Positions 1 to 8,052 of a stretch of 64,000 nucleotides of DNA are shown here, piece by piece; within the stretch, counting starts at the first letter, position 1, and every line of letters begins with the position of its first letter. Both the position numbers and the translations under genes were made by a program. The stretch lies in NCBI RefSeq assembly GCF_000406165.1, contig NZ_CM001977.1:4297074-4361073 (forward strand), in the 5' to 3' direction. The notes below the pieces were generated by a model. It was not told where the DNA came from and ran no database searches. It worked only from the letters and a program-made list of their open reading frames with translations. Source of the DNA: Dickeya zeae NCPPB 2538 (GTDB taxonomy: Bacteria; Pseudomonadota; Gammaproteobacteria; Enterobacterales; Enterobacteriaceae).

Positions 1-855
1 GACCGAGAGCACACCGCCGCTAGCGTTACGCAGCTCAATTACCCCGCCTTGACATAGGGTTGCATCAGGCAAGGTCAGTGTAATACCGGGCGAAAGGATT
101 TCAATAAAGCGCCCAAACGCATCACGGGTCAGTGTGGTCGACTCTTTTATCTGGTATATACCCTGTAAATTCCCCAGTGATCTTTGCACAAACGCCGTAG
201 TCGCAATACTGCTATCCGCATCAAATAAAGGCGGTGTCGGTGCAGTGGGGTTACCGGTAAAGACCGGGCTCTCAATCGGCGCATACTGCTTGTGTGGATT
301 CACAGCAGCAATATGTGCGGCTAATCCATTGTCGGTATATGACTTAACCTCCGTGACTTTCGTATCGGTATACGCCAACGAAGATACGTCCTTGTCGTCG
401 ACATATTGCCGACTCGCCAACACGACCGCCGGGTCAATTTTCAATGACACCGCATCAACCTGGCTGACAGCCAGAATCATACGTACCGTCTGTACACGGC
501 CAGAACCTTCCTGCAACTGCGGCTTATAGGTTTCCGGACAGTTAGCTACCGCAATCAAATTATCATCGTCATCGTACAAACCAATTTCCCGCAGCCAGAA
601 TCCACCCTCGTTTTCCGGGATCACCTGTTCGACAATAATCTGGTTCGCATTAGTGGGGTCGATACTCAACGAATTAATCGCAGCACGGCGTTTTTCATTC
701 AACAGCGCAGTCTGGGAGGGATCCGGCGTGGGTAATATACCACCGCCATCGCCTACGCCCATCCGTGCGATCGCCAGTTGTTTTCCCTGCGCGATAGCAT
801 TAGCCAGCCTGGCGGCTCCCACCTGGGTAAGCAGAGCCGTATATTTCGTGCTCAT
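1..855 (-). CDS. P2 gpH-like tail fibre protein, 5' part (runs off left edge)
   Basis: Reading the minus strand from an ATG at 855 gives an open frame to the window edge (285 codons, no stop). It begins MSTKYTALLTQVGAARLANA and contains GVGDGGG, ENEGGFWLREIGLYDDD, a Q-E-GSGR stretch and RQYVDDK, the N-terminal pattern of P2-family tail fibre (gpH/DUF3751) proteins that attach the fibre to the baseplate. The receptor-binding C-terminus lies outside the window. The region just upstream (856-1211) has no gpI or other baseplate gene, so the fibre gene stands at the end of a phage or tailocin cluster or as a separate fibre cassette. Whether it belongs to a prophage or to an R-type bacteriocin (dickeyocin/carotovoricin-like) cannot be decided here. 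The frame and N-terminus are clear; the right end is certain, the left end is truncated. Confidence 0.88.
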   Translation of the reverse strand, partial: MSTKYTALLTQVGAARLANAIAQGKQLAIARMGVGDGGGILPTPDPSQTALLNEKRRAAINSLSIDPTNANQIIVEQVIPENEGGFWLREIGLYDDDDNLIAVANCPETYKPQLQEGSGRVQTVRMILAVSQVDAVSLKIDPAVVLASRQYVDDKDVSSLAYTDTKVTEVKSYTDNGLAAHIAAVNPHKQYAPIESPVFTGNPTAPTPPLFDADSSIATTAFVQRSLGNLQGIYQIKESTTLTRDAFGRFIEILSPGITLTLPDATLCQGGVIELRNASGGVLSV

Positions 856-1211
856 AGTATGTCTCATCAGAATTAGCGATAAAGGGACCCATGCTCAGGC
901 ATGGAGCAAATACCGCCACACCTGTCGACATGCGCTTTTTCAAGCGATTTAAGCCTGTTGTGGCAGTACCGGGCATTATGCTGACAGGCCAACAAAAAAA
1001 CGCCTGATAAAGGTTGGAACAGCGATAGCACAACAGCCCCTATTCCGATTATTAATGCGATAAACAACGGGGAGCTGGATGATGATTAGTAACATCATTA
1101 GCATGACAGAAATATCATTCACCCAGAGAATCGACAGGCTGGTTATAGCGTTAGTCAGCATGCATTATTATTTTTCGGATAGTTGATGAAACAACGTTAA
1201 GGAGATAAGTC
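856..1211. other. Intergenic region between tail fibre gene and secreted protein gene
   Basis: 356 bases between divergent genes. It must hold the fibre promoter on the minus strand and the promoter of the gene at 1212. Short frames here have no recognisable product and overlap the fibre start. I see no convincing gene, repeat or terminator. Confidence 0.5.
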
Positions 1212-1700
1212 ATGAAGATGAATTTTTCATTTCTTTTACTGGGACTGATGGCTGTTAGCTCCAGTCAGGCAAGCTCGTTAACCACCGATAATAATGAACA
1301 AAAACTCGAAGTTGGCTTTGGTGCGCCGACTTACAAGCAAACGCTGCATTACCGTAAACTCTATGAAAAGAAACCCTTTCCCGATGCGGAAATATTTTAT
1401 TATGACAACGGTATTTATAAAATAATTTCCCAGGGTGAAGAGCATTATGGCGTCTACGTCATGCAGGGAAACTTTCAAGATCAAACATACACCATCAGAT
1501 ATATCTCATTGCCTTCCGAAGATTGGGGGAAAAAGACCGCTTTTCACCAGTTAACCTTTATTAATGGGGATAAGGAAAAATACTTTATACAAAATGCGAT
1601 TGTCGACACGGGAGAAGCTATCGCACAACAGAATGGCACCTTTACCCTGGCAGAAAACAACATCAGTAACCCCATCACCCAGAAATGGCGTCACAATTAG
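1212..1700 (+). CDS. Small exported protein of unknown function
   Basis: A 162-residue protein with a clear Sec signal peptide: Met-Lys start, hydrophobic core FLLLGLMAVSSS and a probable cleavage after QAS near residue 20. The mature part is about 140 residues, polar and rich in Tyr, Phe, Gln and Asp/Glu, without cysteine pairs, membrane segments or a motif I recognise. A strong ribosome site (AAGGAGA, 1199-1205) supports the start at 1212; a second ATG six bases later is possible. It is transcribed alone between a phage tail gene and the convergent cpxP gene. Base composition is lower in G+C than the cpx genes, hinting that it may belong to the accessory phage side. Function unknown; probably periplasmic or secreted. 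Confidence 0.7.
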   Translation: MKMNFSFLLLGLMAVSSSQASSLTTDNNEQKLEVGFGAPTYKQTLHYRKLYEKKPFPDAEIFYYDNGIYKIISQGEEHYGVYVMQGNFQDQTYTIRYISLPSEDWGKKTAFHQLTFINGDKEKYFIQNAIVDTGEAIAQQNGTFTLAENNISNPITQKWRHN

Positions 1701-1778
1701 ACCCCAGCCGCGCTATTGGTAATCGATGTATCAGCCTGTGTTAGTTAAAGGCAGAAGCGTTATTAGTTATTGTGCGCC

Positions 1779-1806
1779 AAAAAAAAGCCCTCCATCAAGG
1801 AGGGCT
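1779..1806 (-). terminator. Rho-independent terminator of cpxP/CpxQ
   Basis: Perfect 8-bp stem AGCCCTCC (1786-1793) / GGAGGGCT (1799-1806) with loop ATCAA, followed on the minus strand by eight T residues (complement of A run 1779-1786). It ends the cpxP transcript and forms the 3' end of the CpxQ-like sRNA. It is also placed to stop readthrough from the convergent gene at 1212-1700. Confidence 0.92.
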
Positions 1807-1839
1807 AAAAGACAGGGATGGTGTCTATGGCAAGGAAAA
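1779..1839 (-). ncRNA. cpxQ: CpxQ-like sRNA from the cpxP 3'UTR
   Basis: On the minus strand downstream of cpxP the sequence starts TTTTCCTTGCCATAGACACC (1839-1820), continues ATCCCTGTCTTTT and ends in a GC-rich hairpin with a T run. This matches, from memory, the conserved core of CpxQ, the Hfq-dependent sRNA that RNase E releases from the cpxP mRNA in E. coli and Salmonella and that represses mRNAs of envelope and membrane proteins. The hairpin stem is different in sequence from the enteric one but sits in the same place. The 5' end is placed by analogy with the processing site, so it may be off by a few bases. About 61 nt. Confidence 0.85.
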
Positions 1840-1932
1840 CAGGTTACTTCTTTAACACACTACTCTCGGCACTACTCTCACTACTCGGAAAAACACGCAT
1901 TACTCGGTACTATCATTCATTACTCAAAACTA
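1840..1932 (-). other. cpxP 3'UTR upstream of CpxQ, with CACTACTC-like repeats
   Basis: The stretch between the cpxP stop codon and the CpxQ 5' end contains several copies of a short CACTACTC/CATTACTC motif (about 1858-1926). It would be the part of the transcript removed when CpxQ is processed. No coding potential is apparent. Confidence 0.45.
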
Positions 1933-2496
1933 TCACTGCTCAGGGTTCTCATCCTGCCCCTGACGGGACAGTTGCAAATCCTGGCTGTTCGACCCGGAGG
2001 TCGGCATCTGCTGACGCACAGCCTGCATCGCCTGCTCATGCTTCTGGTTCAACACCGCTTTTTGCTCCGGCGTCAGCATGTTGTACATCTGATTACTCAC
2101 CCGGGCGATTTCTACCTGACGCGCAATCTGCGCCTGTACCATTTTGGCGACCTGCGCCTGCACCGCCGGGGCGTCGAATTTTTCTGCCGTAACCAACCGA
2201 TGCATGATTTCCACATCGTTCGCCTCATAAGTCGGCTGTTCGTGGCGCACTTGCCGCATCAGGTCACGCATTTGCTGACGCTGATGTTCCGTCAGCCTCA
2301 CACCGTCGAACATACCTTGCTGACTCTCTTCACGTTTCGTGGCAGAGTCATCCCGATAACAGTTCCCCACTTGTGGGGTATTGCTTTCGGCAGAGGCATC
2401 ACTGTCGACAGAAGAATGATGCTCAATCGCCATCACAGTGCCGGTGACCAGCATCAGCAGTGAAGTAAAAGATAACGTGATGATGGTGCCCCGCAT
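1933..2496 (-). CDS. cpxP: Periplasmic stress adaptor/repressor CpxP (Spy/CpxP family)
   Basis: CpxP is the periplasmic protein that binds the CpxA sensor domain and damps signalling until misfolded proteins titrate it; it also delivers substrates to DegP. The 187-residue product has a signal peptide (residues 1-23, ending TVMA), then the two family motifs LTEHQ (68-72) and LTPEQ (141-145) in an otherwise helical mature domain. It is divergent from cpxR, the standard arrangement, and the spacer holds a perfect CpxR box. Its 3'UTR carries CpxQ. The C-terminal tail is longer and polar (Gln, Ser, Asn) compared with what I remember of E. coli CpxP. Identification rests on motifs and synteny together. 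Confidence 0.95.
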   Translation of the reverse strand: MRGTIITLSFTSLLMLVTGTVMAIEHHSSVDSDASAESNTPQVGNCYRDDSATKREESQQGMFDGVRLTEHQRQQMRDLMRQVRHEQPTYEANDVEIMHRLVTAEKFDAPAVQAQVAKMVQAQIARQVEIARVSNQMYNMLTPEQKAVLNQKHEQAMQAVRQQMPTSGSNSQDLQLSRQGQDENPEQ

Positions 2497-2626
2497 CTCA
2501 TGACTCCTCTGTGTTCACCGACATGTGTTCACGTACAGCTTATGTTTGCGTAAAGTGTGCCGTGTACTGTTTGGCTAATCGATGGGCTTAGTCTAAATGC
2601 CTTGCTGCAAACATGCGTCAGACGAT

Positions 2627-2641
2627 GTAAAACTAAGTAAA
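2627..2641. promoter_or_regulatory. CpxR binding box (GTAAA-N5-GTAAA)
   Basis: GTAAAACTAAGTAAA is an exact match to the CpxR consensus of two GTAAA half-sites five bases apart. It lies between divergent cpxP and cpxR, as in E. coli, and would serve autoactivation of both. An additional isolated GTAAA half-site is present at 2550-2554, closer to cpxP. Confidence 0.88.
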
Positions 2642-2695
2642 GTCATGGAATAGCGGCGATCTATGGCGTATTTTGCCCGTGGAGGTAGGTAAATC

Positions 2696-3394
2696 ATGAA
2701 TAAAATCCTGTTGGTTGATGACGATCGCGAACTGACATCCCTGTTGCGGGAATTGCTCGAAATGGAAGGCTTTACCGTCGTTGTCGCCCATGATGGCGAA
2801 CAGGCGTTAAGCGTGTTGGATGACTCGGTTGACCTGTTATTGCTGGATATCATGATGCCGAAGAAAAACGGCATCGACACACTCAAAGAAGTGCGCCAAC
2901 GCTACCAGACGCCGGTAATCATGCTTACCGCCCGCGGCAGCGAATTGGACCGTGTTCTCGGCCTGGAATTGGGCGCAGACGATTACCTGCCGAAACCGTT
3001 TAATGACCGGGAGCTGATCGCCCGTATCCGCGCTATCCTGCGTCGTTCTAATTGGACCGATCAACAACAGGCCGGCGAAGCCAGTGCCCCCACTATCGAA
3101 GTGGACGCGCTACGGCTTAACCCCGGTCGTCAGGAAGCCAGCTTCGATAACGAAGTGCTGGATCTGACCGGTACGGAATTCACCCTACTCTACCTGCTGG
3201 CACAACGTCTGGGGCAGGTCGTCTCGCGTGAGCACCTCAGTCAGGAAGTGCTGGGTAAGCGCCTGACGCCGTTCGATCGCGCTATCGACATGCATATCTC
3301 CAACCTGCGACGTAAGCTGCCTGAGCGAAAAGATGGGCTGCCCTGGTTTAAAACCCTGCGTGGCAGAGGTTATCTGATGGTGTCTACCGCATGA
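2696..3394 (+). CDS. cpxR: Response regulator CpxR (OmpR family)
   Basis: Cytoplasmic transcription factor of the Cpx envelope-stress response. Receiver domain residues 1-118 with the acidic pocket DDD (8-10), phospho-acceptor Asp51 in LLLLDIMMP, Thr78 and Lys100 (LPKPF). The C-terminal winged-helix DNA-binding domain (about 130-232) ends with the RGRGYL motif typical of OmpR-type wings. 232 residues, the usual length. The start at 2696 is supported by GGAGGTAGG upstream. The gene is followed 16 bases after its stop by cpxA, so the two are one operon. Confidence 0.98.
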   Translation: MNKILLVDDDRELTSLLRELLEMEGFTVVVAHDGEQALSVLDDSVDLLLLDIMMPKKNGIDTLKEVRQRYQTPVIMLTARGSELDRVLGLELGADDYLPKPFNDRELIARIRAILRRSNWTDQQQAGEASAPTIEVDALRLNPGRQEASFDNEVLDLTGTEFTLLYLLAQRLGQVVSREHLSQEVLGKRLTPFDRAIDMHISNLRRKLPERKDGLPWFKTLRGRGYLMVSTA

Positions 3395-3410
3395 TTCAGG
3401 CCGCCATCGT

Positions 3411-4781
3411 ATGATAAACAGCCTCACCGCCCGTATTTTCGCTATTTTCTGGCTGACGCTGGCACTGGTACTGATGTTGGTGCTGATGCTGCCGAAACTG
3501 GACTCACGGCAACTCACCCCGCTGCTGGAAAACGAACAGCGGCAGGGGTTGATGCTAGAGCAGCACATCGAGGCCGAGCTGGCGAGCGATCCCGCCAATG
3601 ATTTGCTGTGGTGGCGTCGCTTGTTTCGCGTGATCGAAAAGTGGGCACCGCCGGGCCAGCGCCTGCTGCTGGTCACCAGTGAAGGGCGGGTGATAGGTGC
3701 TCAGCGTAACGAAATGCAGATGGTGCGTAATTTCATCGGCCAGTCCGACAGTGCGGATTTCCCGCAAAAGAAAAAATACGGTCGGCTGGAGTTGCTGGGG
3801 CCGTTTGCTGTACGCGATGGTGAAGACAGCTATCTAATGTACATGTTACGTCCCGCCAGCAGCCCGCAATCCGATTTTATCAACCTGCTGTTTGACCGCC
3901 CGCTGTTATTGCTGATAGTCACCATGCTCACCAGTTCGCCATTGTTGTTATGGCTGGCCTGGAGTCTGGCGAAACCGGCACGCAAACTGAAAAACGCCGC
4001 CGATGATGTGGCGCGCGGCAACCTGAAACAGCACCCGGAGCTGGAGTCGGGCCCACAGGAATTCCGGGCGACCGGAGCCAGCTTTAACCAGATGATCAGC
4101 GCACTGGAGCGCATGGTCACCGCACAACAGCGCCTGTTATCCGATATCTCTCATGAGTTGCGCACACCGTTGACCCGGCTGCAACTGGCGACCGCGCTAT
4201 TACGCCGTCGTCAGGGCGAAGGCAACGAACTCAACCGTATCGAAACTGAAACCCAGCGTCTCGACGGTATGATCAACGACTTGCTGGTGCTCTCCCGCAA
4301 CCAGCATAAGAATGAACTGTTACGCGAAGAGCTACAGGCGGATGAGCTGTGGAACGATGTGCTGGACGACGCCCGCTTTGAAGCCGAACAGATGGGCAAA
4401 ACTCTGGAGGTGTTATCACCACCGGGTCCGTGGCCGTTGTTCGGCAACCCTACCGCACTCGACAGTGCGCTGGAGAATGTGGTGCGCAACGCGTTGCGCT
4501 ATTCGCACAGCCACATCGCGGTGTCGTTCTCGGTCGATGCGCAGGGCGTGACCATTGTCGTCGGTGACGATGGTCCTGGCGTCAGCGCAGAAGATCGGGA
4601 GCAAATTTTCCGCCCGTTCTATCGTACTGACGAAGCCCGTGACCGGGAATCTGGCGGTACTGGTCTGGGGCTGGCTATCGTCGAAACGGCACTGACCCAA
4701 CATCGTGGCTGGGCCAAAGCTGACGAAAGCCCGCTGGGCGGTTTACAGCTCACACTCTGGTTACCGCTCTACCAGCGTTAG
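3411..4781 (+). CDS. cpxA: Sensor histidine kinase CpxA
   Basis: Inner-membrane kinase/phosphatase that phosphorylates CpxR. Visible architecture: TM1 about 8-28, periplasmic sensor domain about 29-162 (the CpxP-binding part), TM2 about 163-184, HAMP linker to about 236, dimerisation/phosphorylation domain with SDISHELRTPLTR (phospho-His248), then an HATPase domain with N box NVVRNALRYS, G1 DDGPGV, F box IFRPFY and G2 GGTGLGL. All catalytic elements are intact and the length (456) is normal. It follows cpxR closely in the same operon. Confidence 0.98.
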   Translation: MINSLTARIFAIFWLTLALVLMLVLMLPKLDSRQLTPLLENEQRQGLMLEQHIEAELASDPANDLLWWRRLFRVIEKWAPPGQRLLLVTSEGRVIGAQRNEMQMVRNFIGQSDSADFPQKKKYGRLELLGPFAVRDGEDSYLMYMLRPASSPQSDFINLLFDRPLLLLIVTMLTSSPLLLWLAWSLAKPARKLKNAADDVARGNLKQHPELESGPQEFRATGASFNQMISALERMVTAQQRLLSDISHELRTPLTRLQLATALLRRRQGEGNELNRIETETQRLDGMINDLLVLSRNQHKNELLREELQADELWNDVLDDARFEAEQMGKTLEVLSPPGPWPLFGNPTALDSALENVVRNALRYSHSHIAVSFSVDAQGVTIVVGDDGPGVSAEDREQIFRPFYRTDEARDRESGGTGLGLAIVETALTQHRGWAKADESPLGGLQLTLWLPLYQR

Positions 4782-5101
4782 GATGTTTTGTCGCCTGAGC
4801 CGTCTCAAGGGCGCATCAAGATTAGGTGGAGAAGAGTGGGTGGAGAAGAGTAGGAACTCAGCTCCGGTGTGTGACGGTTTTTGGGCGCGGTGTAGCGCGC
4901 CCGTTGTCACATCCAGACCGTCAACCAATTGAGTTTTTCCTGTGGTCGGGTAGAGTGTAGACCAGTGCCACAGGCCCTGACTTGCCAACAAACCAGACCG
5001 CCCGCTGGCCATGCTGTTTGTCCCTTCAGTCATGCATGAACCTACACATGTTTGATGGATACGTTCTTGATGTTGCCTGACACCCTGCACAGGAAAAGGA
5101 C
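4782..5101. other. Intergenic region after cpxA with a 14-bp tandem duplication
   Basis: 320 bases without a convincing gene. GGTGGAGAAGAGT occurs twice at a 14-base period (4825-4837 and 4839-4851). A 7-bp hairpin GGGCGCG/CGCGCCC lies at 4883-4902 but lacks a T run, so it is at best a weak terminator. The ribosome site AGGAAAAGGA (5091-5100) belongs to the next gene. Confidence 0.5.
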
Positions 5102-7303
5102 ATGAAAGGATTAGCCTTATTGGCTGGATTCATTGCCACTCTGGTACAAATGTCAGCGTATGCCTCCGGTGATGGGGTATGCGGTTTTTCCGATGCTGAT
5201 TGCGGTATGCCCGCGCTTCCTTACCTTTTGCCGGATAACGACACCCGTACCAATCTCATGCTGCTGCAAAGCAGCCATAATCATATTCCGCTGCCTATCC
5301 CACAGCCAGAGCCGGATCAAACCCGTTCCCGCGTCGACCCGTTCACCGCATACCGTGTGATGGGGCTCGATGCAGCCGAAGACAATGACGGCGGCACTGA
5401 CGCCGACACCGCAGCCGATCCCAGTGCACCCTCAGATGATAAAGCCAACGACGAGAATGCGTCACTGCTGCAAAAAGCCGTTCAGTTACGTTTCCCCGAT
5501 ACCGAGTTGGACAAACTGCGCGATCTGACGCCCGTCGATCTGGATGGCCGCTGGATATCCAACGACCTAACCACACTTGAGCGTTTTTTCGACCTGCTAC
5601 TGGCGGACAAGTCGCTGAGCGACGCCCAGCGTACCCAGCTAGCCCTGGTCAGGACGAGGATGTTATCCAGCGATTACATCCTGGATAACGCGACAACCGA
5701 TCTGGCCGATGTGCCTGAAACAGGCCACGCTGGCGAGTTACGACGCTACCTCATCAGCGCCACCGCATTTTATGACGGACAATTGGATCAGGCGGACAAA
5801 GGCTTCCAACAGTTGTTGCAAGCCGACCAGCCGTGGGTAGCAGAAACCGCCCGTTATATGCTGATTCGAGTGTCGATTAATCAGGCGATGAAAGACGCGC
5901 AGGACGAATACAACATGTTCGACCCGCGCAAGATGGATAAGGTGGCCGGGCAACAGGCGGTGCAGCGTATCGATGACTACCTGAAACTGTACCCCAAAGG
6001 GAAATACACCGACTCCGCAGAAGGCCTGTACCGCCGGGCCGAATGGATCAGCGGTGATACCGTCGCGCTGGCCCGACGTTTTAGCAAAGCGCTGGCATCA
6101 GCCACCAGCGTGGAGCAACTGCAAACCATCGGTAACGAAATTGACAACAAACTGCTGGAAGACAGTCGCTTTGTGTCCTCCGCCGACACCCCTATTCTGA
6201 TGCTGGTGCAGGACATCAAACGCCTGCGCAGCCCCGATGGTTGGATGACTTTACCCGCCCTGACGCAGGAAGAAATCACCCATCAGCAACCGTTGTTTGA
6301 AAAAGCCGGTATGCAGGACGCCTTTCACTACCTACAGGCGGCGTTTCAGTATTACCAATTGCGGGACGACGCGGCGGTACTCAAAACCCTGCCGATGACC
6401 ACCGCAAAGGATATCTCTGATGTAACCGCCTTTAGCAGTCAGGTGCTGCGCGGGCTGGCGATGCAACGCCAGAAACAGTGGGATGACGCGGAAGCACACT
6501 GGCGTCACCTGCTGACGTTGAAAACCACCTACACCCAGCAGCAGTATCTGCAACTGGCGCTGGCACAAACGCTGGTGGATAGCGACCATCCTGAGCGGGT
6601 CTTCACCCCCGAAAGCCCGGTCAAAAACCTGCGTTTTCGCTCTGCCATTCTGAAAGTCAGCGCCGATGCCGATCTGCTGCACCGACAGACCGGCCCGCAA
6701 CAAACGCCGGAAGAACGCGCCATCGCCCTGCACACACTGCTCACCAAACAGCTCACACACCGCGATTACGCCGGTTTCCTGAAAGACAGCGAATTGCTGA
6801 AAGTCATCGCACCGCTGAAAAGCACGGAAAACATGAGCTGGAATGAAGAAGATCTGACGCTGTTTAACTGGGACGGCAGCGACACTGAAGATGGGTATGA
6901 ATGCCCCACCTTGCAGGAAACAGTCACGTCTCTGAGCCGCAACGCCAACGATGCCCACGCACTCAACTGCATGGGTGAATTCTTCCTGCGCACCGGTAAC
7001 GGCGTGGGGTTCGATTGGGGTGAAAGCAACATGCTCAACGGCCTGACGGATGCCACCGATTATTATCCCGGCCAGGAGTTCAACCGTCTGGATAATTACA
7101 TGCAAGTGATTGCCGACGCGAAAGCCCCAGCGGAAGACAAGAGCTACGCGCTCTACCGCGCTATTTATTGCTATGCGCCTAGTGGCTATAACGACTGCGG
7201 TTCGCAGGATATCAGCAAGGAAACCCGCAAAGCGTGGTTCCGACAGCTCAAAACCGAGTTTAAAGGTAGCCAATGGGCGCGACAGCTCAAATACTACTGG
7301 TAG
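5102..7303 (+). CDS. Large exported alpha-helical-repeat protein of unknown function
   Basis: A 733-residue protein with a signal peptide (hydrophobic residues 3-20, probable cleavage after AYAS). The N-terminal third carries an acidic low-complexity linker rich in Asp, Ala and Glu around residues 90-118. The rest looks like a helical TPR/Sel1-type solenoid: recurring segments with A-x-x-A-Y/F spacing such as YYDGQLDQADKGFQQLL-like and RGLAMQRQKQWDDAEAHW, the latter resembling a TPR helix pair. I do not recognise a catalytic motif. It overlaps by 31 bases with the downstream DUF3142 gene, so the two are translationally coupled and probably work together in the periplasm or at the outer membrane. 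The position right after cpxRA suggests, but does not show, an envelope role. Exact family not identified. Confidence 0.8.
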   Translation: MKGLALLAGFIATLVQMSAYASGDGVCGFSDADCGMPALPYLLPDNDTRTNLMLLQSSHNHIPLPIPQPEPDQTRSRVDPFTAYRVMGLDAAEDNDGGTDADTAADPSAPSDDKANDENASLLQKAVQLRFPDTELDKLRDLTPVDLDGRWISNDLTTLERFFDLLLADKSLSDAQRTQLALVRTRMLSSDYILDNATTDLADVPETGHAGELRRYLISATAFYDGQLDQADKGFQQLLQADQPWVAETARYMLIRVSINQAMKDAQDEYNMFDPRKMDKVAGQQAVQRIDDYLKLYPKGKYTDSAEGLYRRAEWISGDTVALARRFSKALASATSVEQLQTIGNEIDNKLLEDSRFVSSADTPILMLVQDIKRLRSPDGWMTLPALTQEEITHQQPLFEKAGMQDAFHYLQAAFQYYQLRDDAAVLKTLPMTTAKDISDVTAFSSQVLRGLAMQRQKQWDDAEAHWRHLLTLKTTYTQQQYLQLALAQTLVDSDHPERVFTPESPVKNLRFRSAILKVSADADLLHRQTGPQQTPEERAIALHTLLTKQLTHRDYAGFLKDSELLKVIAPLKSTENMSWNEEDLTLFNWDGSDTEDGYECPTLQETVTSLSRNANDAHALNCMGEFFLRTGNGVGFDWGESNMLNGLTDATDYYPGQEFNRLDNYMQVIADAKAPAEDKSYALYRAIYCYAPSGYNDCGSQDISKETRKAWFRQLKTEFKGSQWARQLKYYW

Positions 7304-8052
7304 TCCGTTGTACTGTTGTGCTGACAAGCCTGCTGTGCCTGAGTATCACTGCTTACGGTGCCACCGTTGACGCCGCCCGTTATCACGCGTTCTGGTTATG
7401 GGCGGCGGTACAGCCGCAACCGGTGCTCGCGCAGGCCGATACGCTTTACCTTCATCAGGGGGAAATCGCCCGCCGGAACGGCAAAACCGTCTTTCTGCGC
7501 CAGGGGATCCCGGTCAGCACGCTACCGGTCAAACACCTGTGGTTGTCGTTTCGGGTGTCTGAATTGCAGTTGGACAAATCGGGGTGGCAACGCCTGTTAC
7601 ATCTTCGGCAGCGTTGGGCCGCTGCTGGTAATCACCTTGATGGCATCCAGCTTGATTTCGACGCTAAAAGCTACCACCTGTCCCAGTACGTTGACTTTTT
7701 ACAGGCGTTGCGCCAGCAATTGCCGCCCGATTGCCGGTTAAGCGTTACCGGGCTGCTGGATTGGGCCAAAACCGGCGACGTCCGACAGCTTAATCGCCTG
7801 AGCGGCGTGGTGGATGAAATCGTAGTGCAAACCTATCAAGGGCGACACACGGTGGAGAATTACACCGCGTATCTGCCTGCGCTGTTGCGCCTGACCTTGC
7901 CGTTCCGGCTCGGGCTGGTACAACACGGCAAGTGGGATGAACAGTGGCAGCGGCGGCTGGCATCATCGCCATTCTACCGGGGCGAAGTGGTGTTTCTACT
8001 TAACCCGACACCCGCGCGTCGTACCCCTATCCTTGCCTCTCATCAGTGGTGA
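7273..8052 (+). CDS. DUF3142 family exported protein
   Basis: 259 residues with an N-terminal signal peptide (VVLTSLLCLSITAYG, about residues 14-29). The conserved DUF3142 elements I recognise are HAFWLW near the start of the mature protein, the GIQLDFDAKSY strand-like motif, LSVTGLLDW and DEIVVQTYQG, spaced as in a TIM-barrel glycoside-hydrolase-like fold. The acidic LDFD and the later DE are candidate active-site residues, but no reaction is established for the family. The start is inside the preceding gene (31-base overlap) behind AAAGG, so translation is coupled. Function unknown; the coupling to a large helical-repeat protein suggests a two-component envelope system, possibly acting on a surface or periplasmic polysaccharide. 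Confidence 0.82.
   Translation: MGATAQILLVVRCTVVLTSLLCLSITAYGATVDAARYHAFWLWAAVQPQPVLAQADTLYLHQGEIARRNGKTVFLRQGIPVSTLPVKHLWLSFRVSELQLDKSGWQRLLHLRQRWAAAGNHLDGIQLDFDAKSYHLSQYVDFLQALRQQLPPDCRLSVTGLLDWAKTGDVRQLNRLSGVVDEIVVQTYQGRHTVENYTAYLPALLRLTLPFRLGLVQHGKWDEQWQRRLASSPFYRGEVVFLLNPTPARRTPILASHQW

Noticed and set aside
1726..2463. 245-codon plus-strand open frame
   Set aside because: Antisense to cpxP and running through the CpxQ terminator; His/Leu/Arg-rich shadow frame.
6332..7327. 331-codon minus-strand open frame
   Set aside because: Antisense to the large exported protein; composition is that of a shadow frame of G+C-rich coding DNA, no ribosome site, no family.
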